Positions 36,441 through 47,927 of a stretch of DNA of 64,000 nt are shown here, piece by piece; positions within the stretch are counted from its first letter, which is position 1, and the number at the start of each line of letters is the position of its first letter. A model generated the notes under the pieces. The model did not search any database, was not told the DNA's origin, and saw only the letters and a program-made list of their open reading frames with translations. The stretch spans positions 215,508 to 279,507 of the forward strand of contig QKWP01000256.1 in the NCBI GenBank assembly GCA_003550325.1, given 5' to 3'. The position numbers and the translations under genes were made by a program. This stretch comes from Gigaspora rosea. Its lineage: Eukaryota > Glomeromycota > Glomeromycetes > Diversisporales > Gigasporaceae.

Positions 36441-36734
36441 GGGGCGTCGTCAATCAAAACGATACATAGTGAGATCTGACAAATTGTTACACGGAAATAA
36501 TAAAAAATTATATTGCTTAATCGTAACATGTTCTTTGTAACAACTAATAAAAATATGTTAGATTCAATGTAAATAAAAATATGTTAGATTCAATGTAAAC
36601 TTTAGATAATCTCAAATAAGTATTAAGTTTATTAGTAATTAATATAAGTGATATATACCCATGTCACAATTAAGCATTATTTGTGTAACAATTTGTCAGA
36701 TCTCACTATGTATCGTTTTGATTGACGACGCCCC
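36441..36734. mobile_element. 294-bp MITE with perfect 52-bp terminal inverted repeats, TSD AAAT
   Basis: Both ends read GGGGCGTCGTCAATCAAAAC and stay identical for 52 bp when inverted. AAAT on both sides (36437-36440, 36735-36738). The perfect arms imply recent insertion. The short duplication and G-rich end resemble the element at 21680-22058. Confidence 0.85.
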
Positions 36735-39108
36735 AAATTATAAATATTTACAATTTCATTTCATTTCGGTCCGTAACATTCATTAATTCAAGTATTTAAT
36801 ATAAAATTAGTTACTTTTTAATTCACTTTATTTGTAATAAGATAGCTGCGCGACGTTGTCACATAAAACCAGGAACGGAAGATGTGAGTGGATCGGGCAA
36901 GCTAGGATGCAGTCAAAGTTTTTGCCTAATATAAATTTATTGTATAACTTATGATAATTGGTTAGTTAGCCCAGGTTTAGTAATGCAGGCTAATCTGATC
37001 TATTGGTCAGACAGATGGGTAAGATCGAATTTTTTGAGTATTTTAAATTTAATCAATATTCCTAACAAAGTTGATTATAAATTATTATTGTGTATGTGGA
37101 TAAAGTTAAAAGGTTCAAAAGATGTGATGTAGTAAGTAAATATGATAGGCAGGCAAAAGTTGGGATAATAGAATGGGAAAGCGAACATCATAAGGAAAAC
37201 TAATGAATATAATGAATAGGTAGGTTAATAGATGGTGGTAGTAGGAAGCGAATGTAATGGATGGCTAGACAAGAATAACTGGGTTAACAGATGAGTAAGA
37301 AAATGTATAATCACAGTATGTTAATAAGTTGAGATAGTTTGCATTAGGAATAATATAATTTTTATATAAAAATTCTGTTGGAGAAAATTAATTATTATAA
37401 AGAAACAGGTAAATGTAGTGAATAATTTATACATATAGACTTAAATTATCAATCGATTATTATATTTTAAAGTTATATAATAACTGTATATTTAAGCGAA
37501 TAAATAATTAATTTACATTTTAGTATAATTATTATTTATCAATTAAGTTATAGTTTCTTACGCGTAAAATTCTCTAATAGAATGGTTGGCCCCGGTCAAC
37601 TGCCTCGATCGACTGGCCCGACTCGTTATTTACATTTTTCATTGTGTTTATAACAATAGGTAGGTTAGTAATAAAGCAACTCGTTTAATTGTTGACTGTA
37701 TGTTTTAAAAATATATTCTTCGAATTATTAGCCTAAAGAAGCTAAAATAGATGAATAGAGATAGACAAATTTTACGAAATTTGAAAATTTAAAAAACTCA
37801 TGTTAAAGTTAATCGCAACGACGATTGAAATTTGATTAATGAAGCATAATAAATCGGTAAGATGCATTGCGATTAACAAGTAATCGTTCTACATGAAGGT
37901 ATAAATTAATTAGCGAGCTACTGAATAAATTCAAGATTAGGTAATATTTTGACGTGCTTACTAAAATTTATTTGGCGAAACATGAAGTCACATGTGGATG
38001 TATTGAATTATGATAATCCAAAAAGGGCTTTCGTTCGGTCATTTTGATTACTTTGGAACGACGTATATGGCTGAAGATAAGTGCGGAGTAAAAAATGGTA
38101 TGCATTTTGAGATGTGCTGATTGTTCTGTAAAAATAAACGGGCAAAGTGAAATATTAAACACGTACTGAGTAATAAAAGAGAAAATAAAGAAATATGTTT
38201 AATAAAGATAAAAAGATTCTGTGAGAGAAAAACGGGTTAGCATAGAATTTTCAAAAAAGGATGACGTTAATGATGCAATGATCACGTGATATCAATGTAA
38301 AAGTTGGCGCAATAAAACTGTATCAATTATCTGGCCAATTTTTTTAGAAAAGCTGTTCTTTGTGAGCATTCTACAATACGTGAAAGTTCTGCACAGAGTG
38401 CAGAAGATTGTCGCATAATATAAATATTCGAATAACAATTTCCTTTTTGGATAAACGGGCAATGTGGCTGCTCATGAAGATACACCAAGCATCTAACCGA
38501 CAAATCAGAAATCGTAAATGCAAATTTAGAAATAACCCGAAATCATGCATTAATCAGTAGACTTACTCGTTATTTTTAAATCATATTAGTAAATTATATC
38601 ATATATATATAGAGTGAGTAAAAGCACATATACAGGAAATCCAAATCAAGTGAATACAAAATTAACGTTATTTAAATAACAAAAAGAAAAATCGGCGCAC
38701 CAGTATAAAATAGAAAAACTTTTACTCGACATAATACACAAATAGATGATCCAGACGGAGCCAAGCAAATACGGGGCAAAATTTGACATATAAAACAAAC
38801 CTAAACGCCATACAATAACAATGTAACCCAGCCATTTACTGGCATTTTAAACTCATACAAAAATACAGAAAACACTGGAATGATCATCCAATCAGATGCC
38901 TAGAATCCGAAGCAATTTGAAGTTAATTTTGTTTAGTGTTAGCTTACATGAATTTTATCAAATTAAACAAATAGATGTGAAAATTGGTCTGTATAATGGT
39001 CAGCGTTATATTTGGGATTTTCAGGCATCATATTTTATTTTATATATATATATTTTTGTTTCTATCCTTCCTCCATGTAAATACAAAACAAAAAATAACC
39101 CTAAGCAA
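36735..39108. other. Intergenic, no gene seen
   Basis: Mixed AT-rich sequence with A-rich, hence purine-rich, text at 37080-37400. Short frames only. A possible decayed TIR element lies at 38905-39135, whose right end 'aacttcaaacggtctaa' resembles the 45930-46132 element. Confidence 0.5.
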
Positions 39109-39310
39109 AATTTTAACTTCAAACGGTCTAATTTTATGAGTATAAAGAAATTTTAATAATTCTAAATATTTAAAAATAAGTTATGAATTGAATTCATTAA
39201 TTTACGATAAATTTTAACTTCAAACGGTCTAATTTTATGAGTATAAAGAAATTTTAATAATTCTAAATATTTAAAAATAAGTTATGAATTGAATTCATTA
39301 ATTTACGATA
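39109..39310 (+). repeat. Perfect 101-bp tandem duplication
   Basis: 39109-39209 and 39210-39310 are identical by eye. The first copy overlaps the end of the short open frame at 38896-39156. Confidence 0.95.
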
Positions 39311-40240
39311 CTTAAACGAGTATAAAAAATAATTTATTCATCTAAATGCGTTTACTAATCAATAATAACGCAATTATTTTCTTAAAGTTAAATTTAACAT
39401 AACAAAAACATTTACATATGTACATACGTACGTACTTCCTTACTTTCAACCTTATTTGAATGAGATAGGTGACACGTAAGCGCCACCTATAGAGCTAATA
39501 ATTTGAAATTTTCCATCATTGTTTACATACGTAGAACGTATGTAACAAATCTGGATAATCTTGGAATTGCAGAAATTTAAATCTGCATAAGAAATTAACA
39601 AAACATGCCGGCAAGGTAATTTTACCTATACACCTGACCTTCTCCTTACTCTAATGCTAAACTAGTCCTAATCTTTATTTAAATTAAACTTCGAAAAATT
39701 ATCCCTCATGAAAATAATTAGTTGCGAATTTATGGAGGCGTTCATTTAGGGGATTGTCTAGGGAATCGCCTGAAACAATATGTAAGGTTACATAACCTCT
39801 ATAGATTTTAATATAGTTAATCGTAATAGAATACTTAGTGCCAAGGGGTTAATAGATTATACCGTTTCTAATATCTAGCTCAAACGTTCACTACGTTTTA
39901 TAGCCTCGCTTGGCACTTATTTTTATTAACACTTAAACACTTTAAGAATGCTTAGTCCACTTTGAACCTTTATTCGATATTCCAAAAGACTAACGTTGTT
40001 TTACATTTTCTCTTATTTATACCCCTTCGTTAGTAATTACGCTCCATGGCCATCGAGCTGTTAGGCCACGCAAAGTTGATTTTCGTTTTGCATTACCCGC
40101 CGACCCATTTTTTCAATTTTCAATTTTTTTTTTTTTTTTTTTTATTTAGATCCCAATTGTGCCAATGGTTCGATTTTTGATTTATTTTTTTCTGCTATTC
40201 TCATCCGATGTCATCCGAAGGAGCCTTTAATTCCCGTAAT

Positions 40241-41990
40241 CCCTATAACAAATTGCAGCACGGAATGATACTGCAATACACGAAAAAGTTTGGATATGGA
40301 ACCACACGGATCTGCACGTAAATCTATACGAGACAATATATGGGAAAACACGTTTACAGCACGTAATAAGGCACAGATTCCGTGCAACGGTGCACGTACT
40401 AACGTGCAATTTTATGTGTTTTCTCGTGCATTGTCTCGTGTATATTTACGTGCAGGTAACATATAATAGCATATAACCATACATATATACATAATAACAT
40501 ATATCGTATATGCATATTTTATTAACTAAATTTTATAATTTTATTAACTAAATTTTTTAAGTTTTATTAACTAAATTTTGTATTTTATAATTAACTTTAA
40601 TTATTTTATTAATTAAATTTTATAATACAAATACTTTAATTTAATAATTTACATGCCGAATAAGAAAATACTTCTAATTAATAAAACTACCAACTTTAAA
40701 AATAATCCAGCAACTAATAATATTGAAAAAAAACAAAGTATTAGTACCAAAATGAAAGGTTTAAAAAAAAAATTCGAAATGACTACTCTAGAAATAACTC
40801 CAATAGGGACAACTCCGATTGTGGCAACTCCAATGGCAATAACTCAAGTGAGATACTAAATGTAATAATATACAGAAAGTAATAAAAAATAAAAGAAAAA
40901 TAATAGTAAAAAAAAATAAAGCTGCGATACCACCAAAAATGATAAAAAAAACATACATCAAAAATGATAGTGATTCCAAAAGAGCAACTTCCAAGGCAAT
41001 AACTCTAAAGGATGGTTTAAAAACAATACCAATAACTAAAAAAATTATATAAAAATTTATGAGTTGTAAAAAAAAAATTTATAAAAAAATAAAGAAAACA
41101 ATAAAAATTATAAGAGTAAACAAAAAAAAAACAAATATTTATTTGCTTACAAATCAAGTGCGCGTCAATGCACGGAAATTATTATTGTCAAGTGCAAAAA
41201 AAAAACAAAAAGAAACAACAAAATGAATGTTGTTGTGCGCGTCAATGCACGGAATTTATAATCATTAAGAATCATAACGATCATCACGTTAATGCACGGA
41301 ATTATGATCGTTAAGGATCTTAATGATAATCAAGTTAGTACATGAAATTATGATCGTTAAGGATCTTAACAATTGTGACAATTGTGATATCATGCACAAA
41401 AATTATGATCGTTAAGAATCTTAACGATTGTGACGATCATGATATTAATGCACTGAAATTATGATCGTTAAGGAGTCTTAACGATTGTTATGATCATGAC
41501 ATCATGTACAGAAATGATCGTTAAATTGATCGTTAAGGAATCTAACGATTGTGATGATCGTGACGTCAGTGCACTGAAATTTTGATCGTTAAGAATCTTA
41601 ACGATTGTGCACGTCAGAGCACGAAAATTATAATTATGATCATTAAGAATCTTAACGATTGTGCACGTCAGTGCACGAAAATTATGATCGTTAAGAATCT
41701 TAACGATTTTGCACGTCAGTGCACGAAAATTATGATCGTTAAGAATCTTAACGATTAGCACGTTAGTGCACGGAAATTATGTGATCATTAAGATTAACAC
41801 ACGTCAATATATGGATATAATACTATGCACGATAGTGCACAGATTTCAATTTTTCGTGTGATAACGTGAATTAAATTTTTTGGACGATCAGTTTCCGTGC
41901 AGTTTCCGTGCAGTGATTATGAAACCCGTGCTTACCCGCATATAATTTCGTATTTATACATACATCTTCGTGTATCGAGTTTTCATAGGG
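40241..41990. mobile_element. 1750-bp TIR element with satellite-like core, TSD AAT
   Basis: Ends CCCTATAACAAATTG and, inverted, CCCTATGAAAACTCG, followed by ACACGAA/GTGCACG words in both arms. AAT on each side (40238-40240, 41991-41993). The core includes A-rich sequence (40640-41110) and the tandem array at 41165-41800. No transposase. Confidence 0.55.
41165..41800 (+). repeat. Tandem array of palindromic ATCGTTAAGAATCTTAACGAT units
   Basis: About ten copies, period roughly 55-65 bp, of 'gtcagtgcacgaaaattatg' followed by a palindrome 'atcgttaagnatcttaacga'. The minus-strand frame at 41468-41761 is the array translated (repeating VKILNDHNFRALTC), not a gene. Confidence 0.85.
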
Positions 41991-42099
41991 AATTGTCCGA
42001 TAGGACTGACAGAAAAAATATGATTGCCAACCTAATTTTTTGATTCCTTGTTGTGCAAAATGAAAAATTAACCTTGCATAACCTTAGATGTGAACTGTC

Positions 42100-43545
42100 A
42101 CGAGCAGAGACACGGAAAAATTCATATATATATAGATATGAATAAACCGGAATTTTTAGCACAAAACGGTATAAAATGGAATTTCTGACAGTAACGAATT
42201 TTTGGGAAAAATTAAGAGCAGTGTATGTTTAAATTGGGCCAGGTAATATAATTAGGACATCGGAAAGTTTCGGAAAAGTTCGGAAGATACCAAGAAATAT
42301 GAAATATGGGTGTGTTAGTCGGGAGGTCGCAGAGTTATAGAGAGTGAGCTCTCCATCTGGAATATGTGCACTTAATAGAGAGATCTAATTATAACGCATG
42401 ATAATAATTACTCTAAATGCAATATATTTTATTGTGAAGAAAAAAGGAGCACTTGCGGAGAATTGACTGTATAGATAAAATAGGAGTAAAGTATATCGCT
42501 ATAAAAAGGATTTTTTTACAATATCGAAATGAATTTTTTACAGTATTTTTCCGTGTCCCTGGTCACGGGTTAAATGTGATATTTCAAATATCGGATAATC
42601 ATTTAAATTTAATAAATAATACTGCGCCACATTTCATATGACATCCGAGCATGCATAATCGATCATGAATGCTCGTTGTACGAGCTTAGCTTAACGGTGG
42701 GGTGATTTAGAAATCATACCTGATACGCATGGATTGAACGAGAAAGAAATAACGTATGATTTTAGATTCATAGTTCCCACAATATTCATAAAGTATAAAA
42801 AGAAAGTTGCTTCGCTCAAAAAGGGAGACAATCTTCGGATAAAATCAATAAAGTATACAATAAACTCAGACTCACCAAGTCACGCCTCTGGCGAGCTGCC
42901 TCTTGTCGTCATTTGCATCGTAACAACAAGCTTTGTCCAATTTCCCGTAACCGAACATTATCCTATTAATTTACAATAAATTTAAAAAAAAAAAATCCGA
43001 CCGACCGACTCAAGTTTCCAGATTCCATGTAATGCAAAACGAATAATCAACTTTGAAGCCTTATATAATTACATGTTTGTGCAACACTTACTAACATTTC
43101 TCATTCAATTAATTTTTTAATTACCTTTATTAACTCGATGATCGATGATCCACGGTATACATCGTGCCCGATCCTATTAATGCCGCCGACACTACGATCG
43201 ACGTAATGCTGGTCGATAATACCAACACGTGATTCTATCGAAGCGCTCCTCCTTAGCATTTTTCCCTTCATTATGCACCTTATTGTCAATCAACATTCCC
43301 CTTACTAAGTATAAGGGTTCTCCAAATACTACACGACATTTAAGTTATAAATCTAAAGTTACGCAATGCTTTTTTGATAACTGTCATAAACTAATCTTCG
43401 GTGGCAGTTAAAATTCAAAATACTTATTTAATAATATATGCTTAACTTATTATCGTTAAAAAGTGATGTAGTAATCTATGTCTTGCTGGAGGAAGCATAT
43501 TATGTTAGGAAACTTTAATTCATTTCATTCCAACACAATATTTAA
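42100..43545. other. Intergenic; weak open frame at 42734-42979
   Basis: An 81-codon plus frame (ATG 42734, stop 42979) has mixed composition, but it runs into an A-run next to a transposon terminus and has no recognisable domain. Otherwise no gene. Confidence 0.3.
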
Positions 43546-43850
43546 TTAGGCGAGACCAATTTAATTCGGTGGTTTACGTTACATTCCTTTCTCAAAAAGG
43601 GGGGGAGGGGGGGAGGGGACGGAACATATATAAAAAATTTAAAAATTTTTTTCTCGATCGGAAATTATCGGCACCCCTCGCTCGTTTTTTACGTTCGTTC
43701 ATTTTCTTTTCGGAAAGTTTAGGAACCTTGCGATTTTTAATCTTAATTCCACCAGGCATTAAATTCTCCACCCTAAATTAGCATGTACTCAAAAATATTT
43801 ACTAATAGAAAGGGTAATGTAAACTACCGAATCGAATTGGCCTCGCCTAA
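43546..43850. mobile_element. 305-bp TTAGGC-type MITE
   Basis: Ends TTAGGCGAGACCAATTTAAT and, inverted, TTAGGCGAGGCCAATTCGAT, then TCGGTGGTTTACGTTAC-like text in both. A G-run follows the left arm. A right-end relative stands alone at 44618-44657. No target duplication was seen. Confidence 0.65.
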
Positions 43851-44169
43851 CTGAGATATGGATAACGTTAGTACATCTAAAGTAGCGCAAGACTCAAATT
43901 TCGACTTGATGCATGCATGAGGATGGGGCTTGACTTTAGTCAGGCATTACTTTAAATAGGGGGCTACTTTAAATGCAACAGTACTCTTTGTACTCGATCT
44001 GCCCAACACTCTGATTCCCGTGATTACCCTGATCGATCGCATGATAACGTGAGTTACTCGAATTATATTTTCGGTTCACCTTTGCTGTTTTCAAATCATT
44101 ATATATCTCGTCATTTATTTATACCCCTTTTACTAAGTGCAAGGGCTCTTCAGAAACTACGCCACACAT

Positions 44170-44460
44170 AGTAAGGTTTGTAACCGTAACTCGTGATAGA
44201 ACTATAAGAATTCCAACGTGAACTACCTAATTTAACCCTAACCATATTATTAGAATAACGAGCAAACTTTGTATGAGAATTTTTATAATAATTTATGATA
44301 GAAATCAAAATAATTTCGATGCAAACTCAACCTTAAAACGTATTATGTGTCGAATAGGTTTGTACCAGAATTTTTTTATAGAAACCATGATAAAAATCAT
44401 GATAATTCCAACACAACTAACTCTCTTTTCATTGTTACCGAAATGGCACACAAGTCTTGT
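44170..44460 (+). repeat. Diverged minisatellite, same family as 60700-62065
   Basis: About three units with 'cagaatttttttatag', 'atgataattcca' and 'actaactc'. A single inverted copy is at 44800-44890. Confidence 0.6.
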
Positions 44461-44499
44461 ATTTTATATATTCGATAAACTTGGCTTAAGTACAGTACC

Positions 44500-44575
44500 T
44501 CATCAATGGATCCAATAAAAGAATTTGATTGGTTTGTCTGATCAAATGACCAATCAGATTCTTTGTCGAATTTAT
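44500..44575. repeat. Short hairpin around GATTGGTTTGTCTGATC
   Basis: Arms 'aaagaatttgattggttt' and, inverted, 'aaagaatctgattggtca'. Small MITE-like palindrome. Confidence 0.55.
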
Positions 44576-44905
44576 TAAGTGATTTCTATAAGTAAGAGGG
44601 GGGGAGGAAAAAAAGGGGGGGTAACGTAAACCACCGAATTAAATTGGTCTGGCCTTATGTGTGTTCAGAAAATTATAAATTGCTATCTGGTTTTCATGTT
44701 TTTGCATAAAAAATTGGTCTCAAAATGTCAAATATCTTTTTGAAATTGGCTATTGCTACTATACCATAAAAAACTCTGCTACAGAACTCATTATCATAAT
44801 AATAACAAAAAGGAAAGTCACTTTGTATTAGAATATCATAATTTCTATTGTAAATTACTATAAAAATTCGGTTACAAATCTATTTGATGCATAATATGTG
44901 ATTTT

Positions 44906-45020
44906 TACAGGGCTATCCCCAAATTTCCGGGTCGGATACGTCGGATCTAGGTCGGCGTCAGTCCTATTTGTTAGCAGCTTCTATAGCAAAATTATCAGCC
45001 GAGCATTTTTGCTTATTAAT
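44906..45020 (-). repeat. Inverted copy of the 36317-36424 repeat
   Basis: Reverse complement shares the same ordered words as 36317-36424 with scattered substitutions. Confidence 0.65.
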
Positions 45021-45129
45021 GATTTATTAGTAAAATTTTTTATGATCTTGGGCAAAATTAATCAATGCCAATCCAGTCAACCAAGATTGATATATTTTGA
45101 CGTATCCTGACTTGGAATTTTGGGACCAC

Positions 45130-45245
45130 TTTATGAGTAGTGCTCCGAACGGGTCGGGTCGGGCCGGGTCGGGTTGAAAGTTTTCGGGTTAGCACTCCAA
45201 CCCGACCCGAACCTGACCCGACCCGACTCAACTCGAACCCGACCC
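45130..45245. repeat. GGGTCGGGTCGG / CCCGACCCGACC inverted block
   Basis: The left half repeats GGGTCGG and the right half repeats CCCGACC, forming a strong stem. It starts TAGTGCTCCGAAC, a hAT-like terminus, so it is probably a stripped element end. Confidence 0.5.
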
Positions 45246-45519
45246 GAATTTTTAAGGTTAAAAAAAAAAATTTTACGTGGCCAAAACAAAAACTTTGCAT
45301 GGCCCAGACATAAAAAAAAAAAAAATTTTTTTTTTTGTGGGCTTAATTTACAGCAAATAAAAAAAAAATAAATAAAAAATAAAAATAAAAAAATAAAAAA
45401 AAATTGCGTGGCCTCAATTTACAGAGATAAAAAGAAAAAGAAAAAAATAATTAGCGTGGCCTTAATTACAGCAGATAAAAAAGATAAAAAATTTGCGTGG
45501 CCTGAAGAATACCCAGATG

Positions 45520-45830
45520 ACTTTTTTGGACCTTGGTTATATGTATCTCAGATCAGAAAAAGAAAAAGTGCTAGCAGATGCATTTACAAGAATTTCACAT
45601 TGACATCTCTTAATATTAGATATAATAAACATAGAGAAGAAGGAATAATAGTACTGGCTGGCGCACTTTACAAAACTTCTACCTTAAAAGGTTTTGAATG
45701 TTACCTTTAATTATGAAATTGTATCAGAAAGAAAAAAACATTAGAAGGTTCATTATGCAAGAACATTATATTGACTTCTTTGGATCTAAGATCAATAATA
45801 CTAATTTTAAGATAAAATCAAATAACAAAA
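45520..45830 (+). pseudogene. LRR (ribonuclease-inhibitor type) gene relic
   Basis: Plus-strand pieces read NFTLTSLNIRYNKHREEGIIVLAGALYKTSTLKG; after a stop near 45708 another frame reads LEGSLCKNIILTSLDLRS. This matches the 28-residue repeat of the intact gene at 47928-49472 (LA-ALYxNTTLTSLDL). Only about three repeats remain, with a stop between them. It lies 2.1 kb upstream on the same strand, so it may be a truncated tandem copy. Confidence 0.7.
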
Positions 45831-45929
45831 ATATAGTCATACTACAATAATTGGGTTGTAGTTAAATAAATTTTTATTTTGTACAATCTATCCTCTGTAA
45901 AAATTTAACTATCAAAAAAAGATAACTTA

Positions 45930-46132
45930 GGCCGTTTGAAGTTGATTAACATCACTTTTCCGGGGGGGGGGGGGGTAAAATGAAACGATCATATGAAACG
46001 AACATATAAAAATGAACAAAGATGGTCAATTTCATTGGTTGATATAAATCAGGTGACTGATGAGAGTCATCCAGCGTTTTGATTGGCTGTTCGTTTTCGG
46101 TGATATTAACCAAAAATTAACTTCAAACGGCC
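45930..46132. mobile_element. 203-bp Harbinger-like MITE, TSD TTA
   Basis: Both ends read GGCCGTTTGAAGTT inwards, then TTAA...ATCAC words. TTA flanks both sides (45927-45929, 46133-46135). A GGCC terminus and TWA duplication fit PIF/Harbinger. A run of 14 G lies at 45961-45974. Confidence 0.75.
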
Positions 46133-47927
46133 TTAATATAAATATTAACATAACAAATATGATAATAAATAAAAGATGATAAAAAAATGCAATTCACATA
46201 AATATCAACTATTTACATTAACTTTTTTTTTTCTGTTTTAGAAGATTAAAATATCTTGCTGCTACCATTTGCATGCAAGCTTTCTAATTACAATCAGGTT
46301 TTTTAACAAATTTAACAATGCAGTTTCTGCATTTAATTCAATTTCTGTCCTATTTGTAAAATTATAATCATATTGTGGTAATAAGAACTATGTACTGCAA
46401 GAAAAATTAATATCGACAGTTTTTAGACAAAAATGATATTGAATCCGGTATATAAAAAATATATATATATCTATATATCTATATATAATCTAAGATATAA
46501 AATTATTATTGTATGATAGGAGAAATTTCCAGTCAACTTCCCAACTTAGCCAAGGTGAAGAAATGCTAAGCATAAGTTCTTCCTATATTTAATGTTTACA
46601 AGATTTAAGATGGCAACTTGGGTATCGAGGAAATATAATTAAATTTTTACAGGATACCCAAGGGTTTATTACAAAACTACCTCGAAACCTTTCCATGATT
46701 TATACTTTAGTTATTTGAAAGCCTGGACAAGACATTATTTAATTCATGATTTAAAGTTTAGGTCAAATATTTTAATCCGGTTAAGATATCTCAAAAATAA
46801 TGATCCTTTTATTCCAATATTGAAATCGACTAAAATATTGCACCTTTCTGGAGGATAGCTCTATATTTGACCGATTATACACTATTACAACAGAAATTAG
46901 CCAAAGAGCAAAGATTACTTTAAAATTTACAAATTTTAAATTAATGCATGTTCACATGCATATTATAGTAAAATAAACTTATATAATATACTGCTTAAAA
47001 TTAACACATACCTTATTATTCATATTTATGTATTGTTATAAATTTTATTTCAAGTTAAGCGTGTAATAAATAAAGCTCCAGTCCTATGAGACGGCGCGCC
47101 GTTTTTCTAGTTTATATAGAGAGGTTTGTTGCTTGCCTTCTTCATACCGTTTGATTCATAGAAACCTCAGCAACAACTTTGTTTTAAGAACCACTGCGTG
47201 TTGAAACTAAGGTTTTGGGCAAAATTTTTAAAAATGCGATTTCGTCGATTTGAGTAATTTATGAAAATCATATGATAAAATTTTGATGTGACAAATCGTG
47301 TGACTGGTATACAAAATTACTCCGATATGAAAACATCATATCGGGGTTTACAAATTTCACGAAATTATAATAATAAACATTCTAATCAATTAAGTATAAA
47401 TAGGTTTGCTTTTTTTTTTTTTATCAAATAAAGTATATAAATCTGTTAAGTAATTTTTTTTAAAAAAGTTCGTTAAATAAATAACCTTCATGAATATGTT
47501 GTATGTTAAGTAAAAATTTAAATGACAAAACTGACGAAAGATGAAAAAATGTGGCGAAGCTGGTGTATCCAGGAAATACGTACGTACCATGTTTATGCGT
47601 CATATTGATCGATGCTTGCAGCATATTAGATACTTCGCAAATCTATATAATTAATTTCGTATGGTCTGATACTAGTAATAAATATAATCGTTATGGAATT
47701 TGAGTGAGAATCATCTTACATATGCGTATTATAATCATTGCTAAATATGTAATTGATGAAAGATACTATTGCTATTTAAGGCTTAACACAAACCTGATTC
47801 GACTAATTAGATAATGTGCAACTGTAAGTCAAATCCAAAGCAAGTTTTAGCACATTTATATCAAACTCATCGTTATGTACTGTACTTCGTTTCACCACTA
47901 CGTTCATTCACTTACATATTGTAAAAA
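46133..47927. other. Intergenic region upstream of the LRR gene
   Basis: No gene recognised. Contains a TA microsatellite (46454-46490) and T-runs. Nothing else supported. Confidence 0.5.

Larger units (their letters stand above)
40062..43060. mobile_element. GGCC-TIR element(s) holding nested insertions
   Basis: The left end at 40062 is GGCCACGCAAAGTTGATTTT followed by CGTTTTGCATTACCCGCCGACCC. Matching inverted ends occur at 42050-42090 and at 43020-43060 (inverted: GGCTTCAAAGTTGATTATTC). Which right end belongs to this left end is not clear, so the outer limit is tentative. Confidence 0.4.

Noticed and set aside
41468..41761. 97-codon minus-strand frame with repeated VKILNDHNFRALTC
   Set aside because: It is a translation of a DNA tandem array in a TIR element, with no start context or conserved features.
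41165..41800. CRISPR-like array (short palindromic repeats with spacers)
   Set aside because: Spacers are not unique, repeats are degenerate, and the genome is eukaryotic; it is a satellite in a transposon.
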